Part shown: positions 41,236-50,093 of the stretch, one piece after another
Position numbering within the stretch: position 1 is the stretch's first letter
How the letters are laid out: each line of letters opens with the position of its first letter
Source of the DNA: Anaerolineales bacterium
GTDB lineage: Bacteria; Chloroflexota; Anaerolineae; Anaerolineales; UBA11579
Length of the DNA stretch: 64,000 bases
Direction: 5' to 3'
NCBI GenBank assembly: GCA_026129255.1
Contig: JAHCIJ010000002.1
Span: forward strand, 450,234 to 514,233
Made by a program: the position numbers and the translations under genes
Notes under the pieces: generated by a model
What the model was told of the DNA's origin: nothing
Seen by the model: the letters and a program-made list of their open reading frames with translations, nothing else
Databases searched by the model: none

Positions 41236-42975
41236 ATGCCCATACGCATGTTGCCTGACGAGCTGGCCTCGCAGATCGCCGCTGGTGAAGTGGTCGAGCG
41301 CCCCGCCTCGGTCGTCAAAGAGTTGGTCGAGAACGCCCTGGATGCTGGCGCCAGCCGTATCCAGGTGCGTATTGAAGGCGCTGGCCAGCGCCTGATCGAG
41401 GTCAGTGATGATGGCCTAGGCATCCCGGTAGCTGAGCTGCCGCTGGCGCTGGAGCGCCATGCCACCAGCAAGCTCAGCACGCCGGATGACCTGGAGCACA
41501 TTCACACGCTGGGCTTCCGCGGCGAGGCGCTGGCCGCCATCGCCTCGGTCTCGCGTTTCACGCTCACCTCGCGCCCGCCGGAGAGCGAAGCCGCCGCCCG
41601 CATCCAGGTGGATGCGGGCAAGCGCGCGGGTCTGGAGCAGCTCGGCGCCCCTGTGGGCACTTTGGCGCATGTGGAGGACCTGTTCTTCAACCTCCCGGCG
41701 CGCCGCAAATTTTTGAAGGGCGATGCCACCGAGCGCCGTCACATCAGCCAATTGGTGGCGCGCTATGCCCTGGCCTATCCGCAGGTGGCCTTCGACTTGC
41801 AGATCGACGGCAAGCACATGCTACAGACCAGCGGCAACGGCGACCGCCGCGAGATCCTGGCGGCCCTCTACGATGCGGGCATGGCGCGGCGCATGATCCC
41901 GGTCGAGTCGCCCGAGGAGCCGATCGCCGTCAGCGGTTTCATCAGCCCGCCGGAGCTCACGCGCGGCAACCGCGCCGAGCTGACCTTCTTTGTCAATGGC
42001 CGCTGGGTGCAAGACAGCGCCCTGGCCGCGGCTGCCATCCAGGCCTATCACGGCTTGCTGATGGTGGGGCGCTATCCGCTGGTGGTGCTATTTATTGACA
42101 TGCCCAGCGAACTGGTGGATGTCAATGTGCATCCCACCAAAGCCGAGGTGCGCTTTGCCCAGCGCGACCGCGTGTTCACCACCGTGCAGCGCGCCGTGCG
42201 CCGCGCCCTGTTGGCGCACGCGCCCATTCCGCAGCTGGAGCCGCTGCAGCCCGGCCTGGCCTGGCGGCCGATGCCCGCCCCGCCCGAGCCCACGCCTGAA
42301 CCCGAATCCGAGCTGGCCGCCCCGCCGCAGCACAACGCCGGCGAGATCATCGATGCCGAAACCGAGCCGGCGGTAGCACAACCGCGCCTGCCCGGCGTGC
42401 CGCTGTTGCGCCTGGTGGGGCAGGTTGGCTCGGCCTACCTGGTAGCCGAGGGGCCGGATGGCTTGTACCTTGTAGACCAGCATGCCGCGCATGAGCGCGT
42501 GCTCTTCGAGCGCTTCCGTAGCCAGCGCCAGCAACTTGGCTCCCAGTTGCTGCTGGAACCAGTGACCGTAGAGTTGCCCGCCGCCCAGGCGGAGCTGCTC
42601 GACGGCCAGTTGGATACGCTGTGCGAGCTGGCTTTTGAGATCGAGCCGTTTGGCCCGCAGGCCTATAAAGTGCGCGCCATCCCGGCGGTGTTATTGGGCA
42701 GCGATCCGGAAGCGGCCCTGCGCGCCGTTGTCGAAGACTTTGAAGAAGATGAGCAGCCCCTGGAGAAGGAGCTGGAAGCCAAGCTGATCGCCCGCATATG
42801 CAAGCGCATTGCGGTCAAAGCGGGCCAGCAGCTCTCGCCGGAGGCGCAGCGCGCGTTGCTGCGTGATCTGGAAGCCTGCGAAGCGCCGCGCACCTGCCCC
42901 CATGGCCGCCCGACGATGATCCACTTATCGATCGATGTGTTGGAAAAGCAATTCGGGCGGCGCGGCGCCCGCTAA
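41236..42975 (+). CDS. mutL: DNA mismatch repair protein MutL
   Basis: 579 residues. The GHKL ATPase domain is complete: ENALDAGASRI, DDGLGI, HATSKL and GFRGEAL. The C-terminal domain carries DQHAAHERVLFE, the endonuclease metal-binding motif, and CPHGRP near the end, so this is the nicking type used in bacteria without MutH. It couples MutS recognition to strand incision. MutS is not in this window. A strong terminator overlaps the end of the convergent gene. Confidence 0.97.
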   Translation: MPIRMLPDELASQIAAGEVVERPASVVKELVENALDAGASRIQVRIEGAGQRLIEVSDDGLGIPVAELPLALERHATSKLSTPDDLEHIHTLGFRGEALAAIASVSRFTLTSRPPESEAAARIQVDAGKRAGLEQLGAPVGTLAHVEDLFFNLPARRKFLKGDATERRHISQLVARYALAYPQVAFDLQIDGKHMLQTSGNGDRREILAALYDAGMARRMIPVESPEEPIAVSGFISPPELTRGNRAELTFFVNGRWVQDSALAAAAIQAYHGLLMVGRYPLVVLFIDMPSELVDVNVHPTKAEVRFAQRDRVFTTVQRAVRRALLAHAPIPQLEPLQPGLAWRPMPAPPEPTPEPESELAAPPQHNAGEIIDAETEPAVAQPRLPGVPLLRLVGQVGSAYLVAEGPDGLYLVDQHAAHERVLFERFRSQRQQLGSQLLLEPVTVELPAAQAELLDGQLDTLCELAFEIEPFGPQAYKVRAIPAVLLGSDPEAALRAVVEDFEEDEQPLEKELEAKLIARICKRIAVKAGQQLSPEAQRALLRDLEACEAPRTCPHGRPTMIHLSIDVLEKQFGRRGAR

Positions 42976-42986
42976 GACAGCAAATC

Positions 42987-43016
42987 AAAAGAGGTGACCA
43001 GCGGTCACCTCTTTTT
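42987..43016. terminator. Bidirectional terminator after mutL
   Basis: AAAA-GAGGTGACC-AGC-GGTCACCTC-TTTTT. It overlaps the last codons of the convergent receiver-CpaE gene. Confidence 0.88.
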
Positions 43017-44216
43017 CGTCTTGGGCTCGGCGATCAGCGTCACCAGCTTTTGGGTTTGCTGTGCGCTGTAACTTTGCGGGTCTGTCTCCAGCATGGATTG
43101 CTGCTGGCGGGTGGCCTGGTAGGCCAGCTCTGGCGCCGGGGTGAATACCGCCTCAATATCGTGATTGAGTTGCTTTTGTAGTTCAGCGGCATTGACGGCC
43201 AGGTCATTACGCACGCGGTGCACCATGACCACGATGCGCTGGGCGTGTAACTGGCTCATCCGGTTGAGATCGGCCAGCAAGGCTTTGGTCTGATCCACGG
43301 TGTAGGGGTCAGGCTCAGCCACCACGACAATGTGTGTGCAGTGCTCTAGGGCGCGCTGGCTGCTGGTGGGCAAGTTTACGCCCAGATCGAGCACCACATG
43401 GTTGGTGATCTGTTTCAGTTCGCTTACGATGGCGCCCATTTGCTCGCCTGCATGCAGCAGACTGGCGTCGCTGGGGCGCGTGCCGGCCAGCAACAGGCGC
43501 TGGTTGTCCTTGTGCTCGGTCAGTGCGCCTTCCACAGCGCTGCGGTAGATATCACGCGTGGAGCGGTGCAGCAGCTCGATCAGGCCCTCGCCGCTTTGGC
43601 TTAGGCGCACGTTAAGGTCACCATGACCAGGGGTGAGCTCCGCCAGGATTACGCTGTTCTGGGGATACTTCTCCGCAAAGCCTGTCGCCAGGTTGATGCA
43701 CAGGGTGGATACGCCCTGGCCGCCTTTGGCGGCCAGCACGCCCACGACTGTGCGGGCGCCGCCCGCGGGGGCGCCCGGGCTTGGTGTAGACGGCTGGCTG
43801 CTTACTGGAGCGGCTGGCAGCGGGGGTAGCATCCCAGTCACCGGGCGCTTGAGGATGTTGCGCACACGCGCCACCAGTTCGGCAGGGTGGGTGGGCTTGG
43901 TCAGGTAGTCGTCGGCGCCGGCCTCGAGGCCAGCCACTTTGTCGTCTACCTGAGCTTTGGCGGTGAACAGGATGATGGGGATATTGGCGGTCTGTGGGTT
44001 GGCGCGTAGACGGCGGGTCACCTCGTAGCCGTCCATCTTGGGCATCATTACATCCAAGAGGATCAGATCGGGCTTGACTTCAGTGACCTTATCGAGGGCT
44101 TCTTGCCCATCTTTGGCGGCGTGGATGATGAACCCTTGCTTCTCAAGCGTGGTCCCCACCAGCTTAAGGGTGTCCAAATCGTCATCAACGACCAGCAATG
44201 TGTGCGTCTGTGCCAT
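43005..44216 (-). CDS. Receiver domain fused to CpaE-like ATPase
   Basis: 403 residues from the ATG at 44216. Residues 1-125 are a complete response-regulator domain (LLVVDDDLD, phospho-acceptor Asp in LILLDVMMPKMDGYEVTRRL, Lys in YLTKPTHP). After a Pro/Ser linker, residues 155-400 are a MinD/ParA-type ATPase with GVLAAKGGQGVSTLCINLA, in which the second signature Lys is Val as in many CpaE proteins. CpaE proteins position pilus or flagellar machinery at the cell pole. No pilus genes are nearby, so what it localises is unknown. No kinase is adjacent. Confidence 0.9.
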   Translation of the reverse strand: MAQTHTLLVVDDDLDTLKLVGTTLEKQGFIIHAAKDGQEALDKVTEVKPDLILLDVMMPKMDGYEVTRRLRANPQTANIPIILFTAKAQVDDKVAGLEAGADDYLTKPTHPAELVARVRNILKRPVTGMLPPLPAAPVSSQPSTPSPGAPAGGARTVVGVLAAKGGQGVSTLCINLATGFAEKYPQNSVILAELTPGHGDLNVRLSQSGEGLIELLHRSTRDIYRSAVEGALTEHKDNQRLLLAGTRPSDASLLHAGEQMGAIVSELKQITNHVVLDLGVNLPTSSQRALEHCTHIVVVAEPDPYTVDQTKALLADLNRMSQLHAQRIVVMVHRVRNDLAVNAAELQKQLNHDIEAVFTPAPELAYQATRQQQSMLETDPQSYSAQQTQKLVTLIAEPKTKKR

Positions 44217-44302
44217 AAGGGTAAACGAGTCTAGCACAAAGGTGCATAAGGGGCAATTGGCGCAAGGTTAGGAGGGTGCAAGGTGCGGCTGGGCAGCGTC
44301 GC

Positions 44303-44308
44303 TATAAT
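44303..44308 (+). promoter_or_regulatory. -10 box near the tilS start
   Basis: TATAAT ends eight bases before the ATG at 44317. Confidence 0.5.
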
Positions 44309-44316
44309 GGAAAGCC

Positions 44317-45729
44317 ATGCCTGCACCACCTCTGCTCTCTGCGGCTACGCTTGGTGGCCTGCGCCCCGACCGTCCCCTGGTTGTGGGCTTTTCTGGCGGG
44401 CCAGACAGCGCCGCCATGCTGCACGCTTTGCAGGCGGGCGGCTGGCCGCTGGTGGCGGCCCACCTGGATCACGGCCTGCGCCCCGAGTCGGCGGCCGAGG
44501 CCGAGGCGGCTGGGCGCGTGGCGGCCGGTTACGGCGTGTCGTTTGTCAGCCAGCGTGTGGACGTGGCCGCGCAGGCGGTTGCCGCTCAAGAATCCATCGA
44601 GGCGGCGGCGCGGGCCGCCCGCTATGGCTTCTTGTTTGGCGCCGCCGAGCAGCACGGCGCGCAAGCCGTGTTGGTGGCCCACACCGCAGACGATCAGGCC
44701 GAAACCCTGCTGATGCACCTGCTGCGCGGGGCTGGGCCGCAAGGCTTGCAGGGAATGCAGACGCACTGGCTGCCTAACCTGTGGAGTGCAGAGGTTGCCC
44801 TGGTGCGCCCTTTGTTGAGTACCAGCCGGCAGGCTGTGCTGGCCTACTGCGAGCAGCATGCGTTGGTTGTGCAGCACGACCCCAGCAACCAAGACCCAGC
44901 TTTTTTTAGGAACAAAGTGCGGCACGAATTGTTGCTGCTGATGGAGCAACTGGCGCCAGGCGTCAAAGGCCGCCTGGCACAGACCGCCGCGCTGCAAGCC
45001 GCCGAAGGTGAAATGTTGCACGCCGCGGCAGAGGCCGCCTGGCGGCGCAGCCTGGCCGCGGCTGGCGAGGGCTATATTGGCTTGCAGCGCGCCGCGCTGG
45101 CGGCTGAGCCGTTGGCGCTGCAGCGCAGAGTGTTGCAGCGGGCGGCCAGCCTGCTACGCCCGGGCAGCGCTGCCCTGAATTTTATGCTGGTGGAGCAAGC
45201 GCGTGCGGCGTTGCAGGTCAGCGATGGCGAGCAGGACTGGTTCGATGGGTTGGTGCTGCTGGCCGAGGGGCCGCGTCTATGGCTGGCTGAACGCTACGCG
45301 GTGCGTGCGGCCGAGTTGCCCGCCGCCGCCTGGCCGCAGGCGCCCGAAGCCGAGCTGCCTATTGAGGCGCCCGCCGTGGTGACTTTGGGCGTTTGGCAAC
45401 TGCGCCTGCAAGCCGCACCGGCGGCCGCCGCGCCGGATGCTGACCCCTATCAGGCCTGGTTGAACGTCGAGCCTGGCACACAGCTGACCCTGCGCCGCTC
45501 GCGGCCTGGCGACCGGATTGCGCTGGCGGGCGGCACGCAAAAGCTATCCGACTTGTTCATCAATGCCAAGCTGCCGCGCCGCGCCCGCGCCGCCTGGCCG
45601 CTGCTGTGTGTGGGCGATGAGATCGTGTGGGTGCCGGGCTTGCGCCTGGCGCATGGGTTTGGGGCCGGCCCAGGCCGGCCGGCTGTGCATGCTGAGCTGG
45701 CGAGGGAAACAGGGAGCAGTGATTGGTGA
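44317..45729 (+). CDS. tilS: tRNA(Ile)-lysidine synthase
   Basis: 470 residues. It attaches lysine to C34 of the CAU-anticodon tRNA-Ile so that it reads AUA. The PP-loop motif is VVGFSGGPDSAAMLHAL, followed by AHLDHGLRPES, the ESIEAAARAARYGFL segment and VAHTADDQAETLLMHLLRGAG. The C-terminal domain ends LRRSRPGDRIALAGGTQKLSDLF, then KLPRRARAAWPLL, as in other TilS. The frame is Ala-rich and high in GC. It is divergent from the receiver-CpaE gene. Confidence 0.96.
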   Translation: MPAPPLLSAATLGGLRPDRPLVVGFSGGPDSAAMLHALQAGGWPLVAAHLDHGLRPESAAEAEAAGRVAAGYGVSFVSQRVDVAAQAVAAQESIEAAARAARYGFLFGAAEQHGAQAVLVAHTADDQAETLLMHLLRGAGPQGLQGMQTHWLPNLWSAEVALVRPLLSTSRQAVLAYCEQHALVVQHDPSNQDPAFFRNKVRHELLLLMEQLAPGVKGRLAQTAALQAAEGEMLHAAAEAAWRRSLAAAGEGYIGLQRAALAAEPLALQRRVLQRAASLLRPGSAALNFMLVEQARAALQVSDGEQDWFDGLVLLAEGPRLWLAERYAVRAAELPAAAWPQAPEAELPIEAPAVVTLGVWQLRLQAAPAAAAPDADPYQAWLNVEPGTQLTLRRSRPGDRIALAGGTQKLSDLFINAKLPRRARAAWPLLCVGDEIVWVPGLRLAHGFGAGPGRPAVHAELARETGSSDW

Positions 45730-45906
45730 GCAGGGGCGAGCATAGATCTTGGCAACAAACGAATGCCATTCAGTGTGTCATCCTGAGCGGGTAGAGAAAT
45801 CTCCACCAGACCGCCGAACCCGAACCAGCGAAGGATCCATCGATGGCAGATCTTCTTTATGTAGCGTTATGAATTGATCAGATAAGGCAGTATTAAGTCA
45901 AACCTT

Positions 45907-45967
45907 GACGGATTCCTCCTCGGGCAGCGCTGCTCCGCAGCGCAAAACGCCCTCGTTCGGAATGACA
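45907..45967. repeat. Family B half-copy
   Basis: GACGGATTCCTCCTCGGGCA to CTCGTTCGGAATGACAC. The gene-free stretch 45730-46023 also holds a GTCATCCTGAGCGGG repeat (45777-45842) and an ATCTGTGTTTATTGCC/ATCTGTGG-type sequence. Confidence 0.65.
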
Positions 45968-46023
45968 CATTTATTTCTATCTGTGTTTATTGCCTTTTAT
46001 CTGCGTTCATCTGTGGTGCTTTT

Positions 46024-46935
46024 CTAAAACAACTGCAACTGATCTTCCGCTCGCAGGCGGCTGAGCTTCATGCTTAACTCGCGCCATTGGATCTCAGACA
46101 CACCCAACTTCTGGCGCAGCTGGGTCTCATCCATGCCGCTGCGCAGGTCGCGCAGGGCGCAGCTCCAGCGGCACATCAGGAACGAGAGCTGGTTCTCGAC
46201 CCCAGCCTCTTTGCCCAGATCTTCCAGCAGATACTCCAAGCGGCGCGGCGACCAGGGAAACAGGGCGTCGCTCAGGTCATACTGCCCGCGATATTCCTCA
46301 TACGCCTCCACCCATTCGGTGGGCAGGCTGATCTTGCGCTCCTTGTAGCGGTCTTTCGGGCTGGGGTAGCGCACGAACAGGGTTGGGCCTTCGGCCGCAT
46401 CCAGATCCACATGGTTGGTCTTGAGCGCCAAGGTCTCACCCTTCTTGATGCCGGTGTGCAGCAGTAGAGACACGAGCGTGTAAGCTCGTGCATCGCCCTG
46501 CTTGCCGCGGCGCTGGCGCTGAGCTACAGCCAGCACCTTGTCCATCTCATCCTCAGTGAGTACGGCGGGCAGCGGGCTGAGCACGCTGCGCTGCACTACG
46601 CGCTCGGCCGGGTCGGCCAGCACTGCGCCGCCGGCTTGCAGCCAGCGGAAGAAGCCCTTGAGCGAAGTGATGCGGCGGCTGAGCGTTTTGGGGCTGCACT
46701 CCACGCCGCGTTTGTGCTGCATCCAATCCAGGAAGTTGTTGAGGTCGTTAGTGGTGATCGTGCCCACAGGTTGGTCTGCGGGCAGGAAGCTGGCCAGCAG
46801 GCGCACATCGCCCGTGAAGGCTTTGACGGTGTGCAGCGAGGAACCCTGGTCTTGCAGGTAGCTGGCCCAAGCCTGGATGGCCGGGGGCAGGGTGGTTTTG
46901 GAGCCCAGGGCGGAAACAGCAGCGGGTTTAGGCAT
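46024..46935 (-). CDS. Degenerate Xer-like tyrosine recombinase homolog
   Basis: 303 residues, the length and two-domain layout of XerC/D. The N-terminal SAM-like domain is good (IQAWASYLQDQGSSLHTVKAF, then SPKTLSRRITSLKGFFRWLQ). In the catalytic domain the key residues are lost: Lys164 replaces Arg in TGIKKGE, Leu253 replaces His of HxLR (only Arg256 remains), Val279 replaces His of LGH, and no Tyr stands where the nucleophile should be. It is therefore probably a DNA-binding protein without recombinase activity. No frameshift is seen, so it looks maintained rather than decaying. Confidence 0.82.
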   Translation of the reverse strand: MPKPAAVSALGSKTTLPPAIQAWASYLQDQGSSLHTVKAFTGDVRLLASFLPADQPVGTITTNDLNNFLDWMQHKRGVECSPKTLSRRITSLKGFFRWLQAGGAVLADPAERVVQRSVLSPLPAVLTEDEMDKVLAVAQRQRRGKQGDARAYTLVSLLLHTGIKKGETLALKTNHVDLDAAEGPTLFVRYPSPKDRYKERKISLPTEWVEAYEEYRGQYDLSDALFPWSPRRLEYLLEDLGKEAGVENQLSFLMCRWSCALRDLRSGMDETQLRQKLGVSEIQWRELSMKLSRLRAEDQLQLF

Positions 46936-47065
46936 TGTGAGGGCGTTGCTCCTTAATGCGTATAGTCATTCAAGCTGGAGTGTAGACGTGAGCGCGGCGC
47001 GTGTCAACTCAATTGATGGCCGAAACGGTTCCATCGCTTCTGGAGGGGGAGTTATCCCGCCCCTG

Positions 47066-47184
47066 TCAAGTTTGGGCTTAGCTCCGCCAGCAGGCATGAC
47101 ATCAACGCAGGGTCACGTAGGGGAGGGTCTAGACCCTCCCTACCAGGTTCAATATTGAATTCTAGCCAGCTGGTATGAAGTCAA
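47066..47184. repeat. Family E repeat, copy 1
   Basis: About 119 bp: CAAGTTTGGGCTTAGCTCCG, a GACATCAACGCAG stretch, the palindrome GGAGGGTCTAGACCCTCC and GAATTCTAGCCAGCTGG. The gene-free stretch 46936-47451 holds this family and related fragments only. Confidence 0.8.
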
Positions 47185-47220
47185 TGCAGAACGCGTAGAG
47201 CGATGCATGCATCGCCCCTA

Positions 47221-47340
47221 CCAAGTAAGGGCTGAGCTCCACCAGCAGGCACGACATCAACGCAGAGTCGCGCAGGGGAGGGTCTTAGACCCTCCCCTAC
47301 CAGGTCAATGTTGAATTCTAGCCAGCTGGCACGACGTCAA
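47221..47340. repeat. Family E repeat, copy 2
   Basis: Same order of blocks as copy 1, with GGGAGGGTCTTAGACCCTCCC and a final CCAGCTGGCACGACGTCAA. The spacer between copies carries a GATGCATGCATCGCCCCTACC fragment. Confidence 0.8.
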
Positions 47341-47451
47341 TTCATAATAAATCGGCTCCGTTGATTCAATCTTGAGCTTCTACCAGCTGTTATGGCGTCT
47401 ACACGTCCCTCGCTTCTCATGCAGCACACATCTGGATTTCTGCAAAGCGGG

Positions 47452-47478
47452 TAAAATTCATTAGTTAGATAAACTAAT
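47452..47478 (+). promoter_or_regulatory. Promoter and MarR operator of the efflux operon
   Basis: TAAAAT (47452-47457) is followed at 47460-47478 by ATTAGTT-AGATA-AACTAAT, an inverted repeat with 7-bp perfect arms. It covers the expected transcription start, six bases before the MarR ATG, which is ideal for self-repression by the MarR protein. Confidence 0.7.
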
Positions 47479-47483
47479 TACCT

Positions 47484-47936
47484 ATGGCAAGCCAAACCAC
47501 TTCCTTGGAGTTGCTCCATGCCCTGTTTGAGCGTCTAGAACGCCTGGGCGTGGGTGCCAAGGCTCCCATCAAAGATATGCAGCTCAGCCTGCCACAGCTC
47601 GGCTTCCTGCTGGCTGTACGGCGCATGCCTGGCATCCGCGTCAACGAATTGGCGCACCTGCTGGAGCTGAGCGCCCCGACGGTGAGCGTGGGCCTGCGCA
47701 AGCTGGAAGAGGATGGTTGGGTGCGGCGCGAGCCCGATCCTGACGATAAGCGCTCCTCTCGCCTGTTCCTCACAGACAAAGCGGCAAACTTCGCGAAACG
47801 AGTACAGGAGTTTCAACGTAAACAAACTAGAGTGTTTTTGAGCGGATTGAACGAGCAAGAGCAATCCCAATTGGTGCACTTGCTGAACAAAGCCATTACC
47901 CGCCTGGAAGAACAGGCGAAAACCAAGGAGACTTAA
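47484..47936 (+). CDS. MarR-family regulator
   Basis: 150 residues. The winged helix is clear: LSLPQLGFLLAVRRMPGIRVNEL, the recognition helix LELSAPTVSVGLRKLEEDGWV and the wing RREPDPDDKRSSRLFLTD. It probably represses the MacA-MacB-FtsX genes that follow by binding the palindrome over the promoter, and is released by a ligand of the pump. The stop is 7 bases before the next start. Confidence 0.93.
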   Translation: MASQTTSLELLHALFERLERLGVGAKAPIKDMQLSLPQLGFLLAVRRMPGIRVNELAHLLELSAPTVSVGLRKLEEDGWVRREPDPDDKRSSRLFLTDKAANFAKRVQEFQRKQTRVFLSGLNEQEQSQLVHLLNKAITRLEEQAKTKET

Positions 47937-47943
47937 AGACGCA

Positions 47944-49404
47944 ATGATCACAAGAATTCGAGATTGGTTCAAGAACATGGATGGCCGCAAATGGACCATC
48001 GTTGGCGGCGCTGCACTCGTACTGGTGGTGATCGCACTGTTGGTGCGCAATGCCGGGCAGGCAGCCCAGGCGGCGCTCACTGGCAACCTCCAAACCACCA
48101 CGGTGGAGCGCGGCAACCTGGTGGCCATTGTCGGCGCCACCGGGAGTGTGCGCTCCCTGCAAAGCGCCACGCTGGCGTGGGAGACCTCAGGCACTGTGGA
48201 TGAGATCCACTTTGCGGTGGGTGACCGCGTGCGTGAGGGCGATGTGATCGCCAGCCTGCTGGCGGCTTCGATGCCTGCCAACGCCATCCTGGCGCAGGCC
48301 GACTTGCAGGCGGCACAGGATGCAATGAAAGACTTTGAGAACGCCTATGGTGATCTCGGTATCAGCCAGGCGCAGAAAGCGCTGGCGGATGCGCAAGATG
48401 CCTATGAAAAAGCCTCGCGCTATCTCAGCTCGATCAGCAACCCCGGCCGCCCGGTGGATATTGACCAGGCCCAGGCCAACCTGGTGCTGGCGCAAGACCG
48501 CCTGCAGCGCGCTGAGGAGGCCTATGAGCCGTATGCCGGCCGTTCAGAGAGTGACCTGGGGCGTGCCAACATGCTGTTGCAGGTGACCCAGGCGCAACAG
48601 CAATACGATGCCGCCCTGCGCCAATACAACGCGCTGGCCTCCGGCTCGGGCAGCACGCCGATCGCCAAGGCTGCCGCCGACCTGGCGCTGGCGCAGGCGC
48701 AGTTGGACATCGCTCAGCAGAAATACGACGACATCCTCTCCGGGCCAACCGCACTGCAACGCGCCGCGGCTGAGGCGCGCCTGACGGCCGCCCAGGCCGG
48801 TGTGGATGCGGGCTTCATTCTGGCTCCGTTCAATGGAACCATCACCGATATTTACCCCAACCAGGGTGACCTGGTGAGCGTCGGTACACGCGCCGTGCAG
48901 GTGGATGACCTGAGCGCGGTGCAGGTGGTGGTCGAGGTCTCCGAAGTAGACATCAACCGCGTGCAGGTTGGCCAGCCTAGCTATGTTGTGCTGGATGCGG
49001 TGCAGGATGTGCAATACGAAGGCGAAGTGGTGGCTGTAGCCTTGGCGGGCAACGCCACCCAAGGCGGCGTCAATTTCCGTGTCATCGTGCAGCTCAAGGA
49101 GAGTGATGCGCGCGTGCTCCCCGGTATGACGGCTGCGGTGAACATCGTGGTAACTGAGCTGGAAGACGTGCTGCTGGTGCCCAACCGCGCCGTGCGCGTA
49201 CAGAACGGCCGCCGTGTGGTGTATGTGATGCGCGCCGGCAGCCTGGTGCCGGTACCTGTCACCCTGGGCGCATCGTCTGAGACCTTCAGCGAGGTAGTGG
49301 GTGGTGAATTGAAGGAAGGCGATGTGATCGTGCTCAACCCGCCGGTCTCCAGCTTTGACGCCATGGATCCCTCCAACAATCAATTTATGGGAGGCTTCAA
49401 TTAG
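47944..49404 (+). CDS. Membrane fusion (HlyD/MacA-type) efflux adaptor
   Basis: 486 residues. An N-terminal membrane helix at about 19-36 ([18 protein letters not shown]) precedes a lipoyl/barrel-sandwich domain split by a long coiled-coil hairpin (about 115-280, Ala/Gln/Asp-rich with repeated LAQAQ). A beta-barrel domain (about 290-420) follows, with [11 protein letters not shown] near the end. Such adaptors link MacB-type ABC transporters to the outside; in a cell without a typical outer membrane the adaptor may act on the exporter alone. It is second in a four-gene operon. Confidence 0.92.
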   Translation: MITRIRDWFKNMDGRKWTIVGGAALVLVVIALLVRNAGQAAQAALTGNLQTTTVERGNLVAIVGATGSVRSLQSATLAWETSGTVDEIHFAVGDRVREGDVIASLLAASMPANAILAQADLQAAQDAMKDFENAYGDLGISQAQKALADAQDAYEKASRYLSSISNPGRPVDIDQAQANLVLAQDRLQRAEEAYEPYAGRSESDLGRANMLLQVTQAQQQYDAALRQYNALASGSGSTPIAKAAADLALAQAQLDIAQQKYDDILSGPTALQRAAAEARLTAAQAGVDAGFILAPFNGTITDIYPNQGDLVSVGTRAVQVDDLSAVQVVVEVSEVDINRVQVGQPSYVVLDAVQDVQYEGEVVAVALAGNATQGGVNFRVIVQLKESDARVLPGMTAAVNIVVTELEDVLLVPNRAVRVQNGRRVVYVMRAGSLVPVPVTLGASSETFSEVVGGELKEGDVIVLNPPVSSFDAMDPSNNQFMGGFN

Positions 49405-49420
49405 CGCCAAGAAAGACCTG

Positions 49421-50086
49421 GTGATCGAAGCCCGTAACTTAACCAAGGTCTACAAGATGGGCGAGGTGGAAGTGCACGCCCTGCGCGGGCTGTCTTTGGA
49501 AGTGCAACGCGGCGAGGTCATGTCTATCATGGGGCCGTCCGGCTCGGGCAAGTCCACGCTGATGAATACGCTGGGCTGTCTGGACCGGCCGACCAGCGGC
49601 GAATACTACCTGGACGGCGAAAGCGTGGCGGAGATGAATGATGACCAGTTGGCGGATGTGCGCAACCGCAAAGTGGGCTTCATCTTCCAGACCTTTAACC
49701 TGCTCAAGCGCACTTCGGCGCTGGCCAATGTGGAGCTGCCGTTGCGCTATGCCAATCGCAGTGAAAACCGCGGCGAGATCGCCCGCCAGGCGCTGGAAGC
49801 GGTGGGGCTGGGTGACCGTTTGGATCACAAGCCCAACGAGCTTTCCGGCGGCCAGCAGCAACGTGTGGCCATTGCGCGAGCGCTGGTGAACAACCCGTCT
49901 TTCATCATGGCAGACGAGCCCACCGGCAACCTGGACAGTAAGTCAGGCGATGAGATCATGCGCATGCTACTGGCGCTTAATGAAGAGCGCGGTGTGACCC
50001 TGATCATCGTCACGCATGACCCTGAAATTGCCAAGCGCACCCGGCGCGTCGTCACCATCCGAGACGGCCAGATCGCTGAGAAGTAG
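49421..50086 (+). CDS. MacB/LolD-type ABC transporter ATPase
   Basis: 221 residues if started at the GTG (49421), which gives the usual [13 protein letters not shown] start. Walker A is GPSGSGKST, the Q-loop TFNLLKRT, the signature [15 protein letters not shown], Walker [10 protein letters not shown] and the switch His THDPEI. The start is unclear: a GGGAGG ribosome site at 49389-49394 lies five bases before ATT at 49400, which overlaps the adaptor stop, so initiation on AUU is possible; a TTG at 49355 would overlap the adaptor by 50 bases. The partner permease starts 7 bases after the stop. Confidence 0.92.
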   Translation: MIEARNLTKVYKMGEVEVHALRGLSLEVQRGEVMSIMGPSGSGKSTLMNTLGCLDRPTSGEYYLDGESVAEMNDDQLADVRNRKVGFIFQTFNLLKRTSALANVELPLRYANRSENRGEIARQALEAVGLGDRLDHKPNELSGGQQQRVAIARALVNNPSFIMADEPTGNLDSKSGDEIMRMLLALNEERGVTLIIVTHDPEIAKRTRRVVTIRDGQIAEK

Positions 50087-50093
50087 GAACACG

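Noticed and set aside
47066..47340. CRISPR array
   Set aside because: Only two units of about 119 bp with different internal structure, no regular short repeat-spacer pattern and no cas genes.
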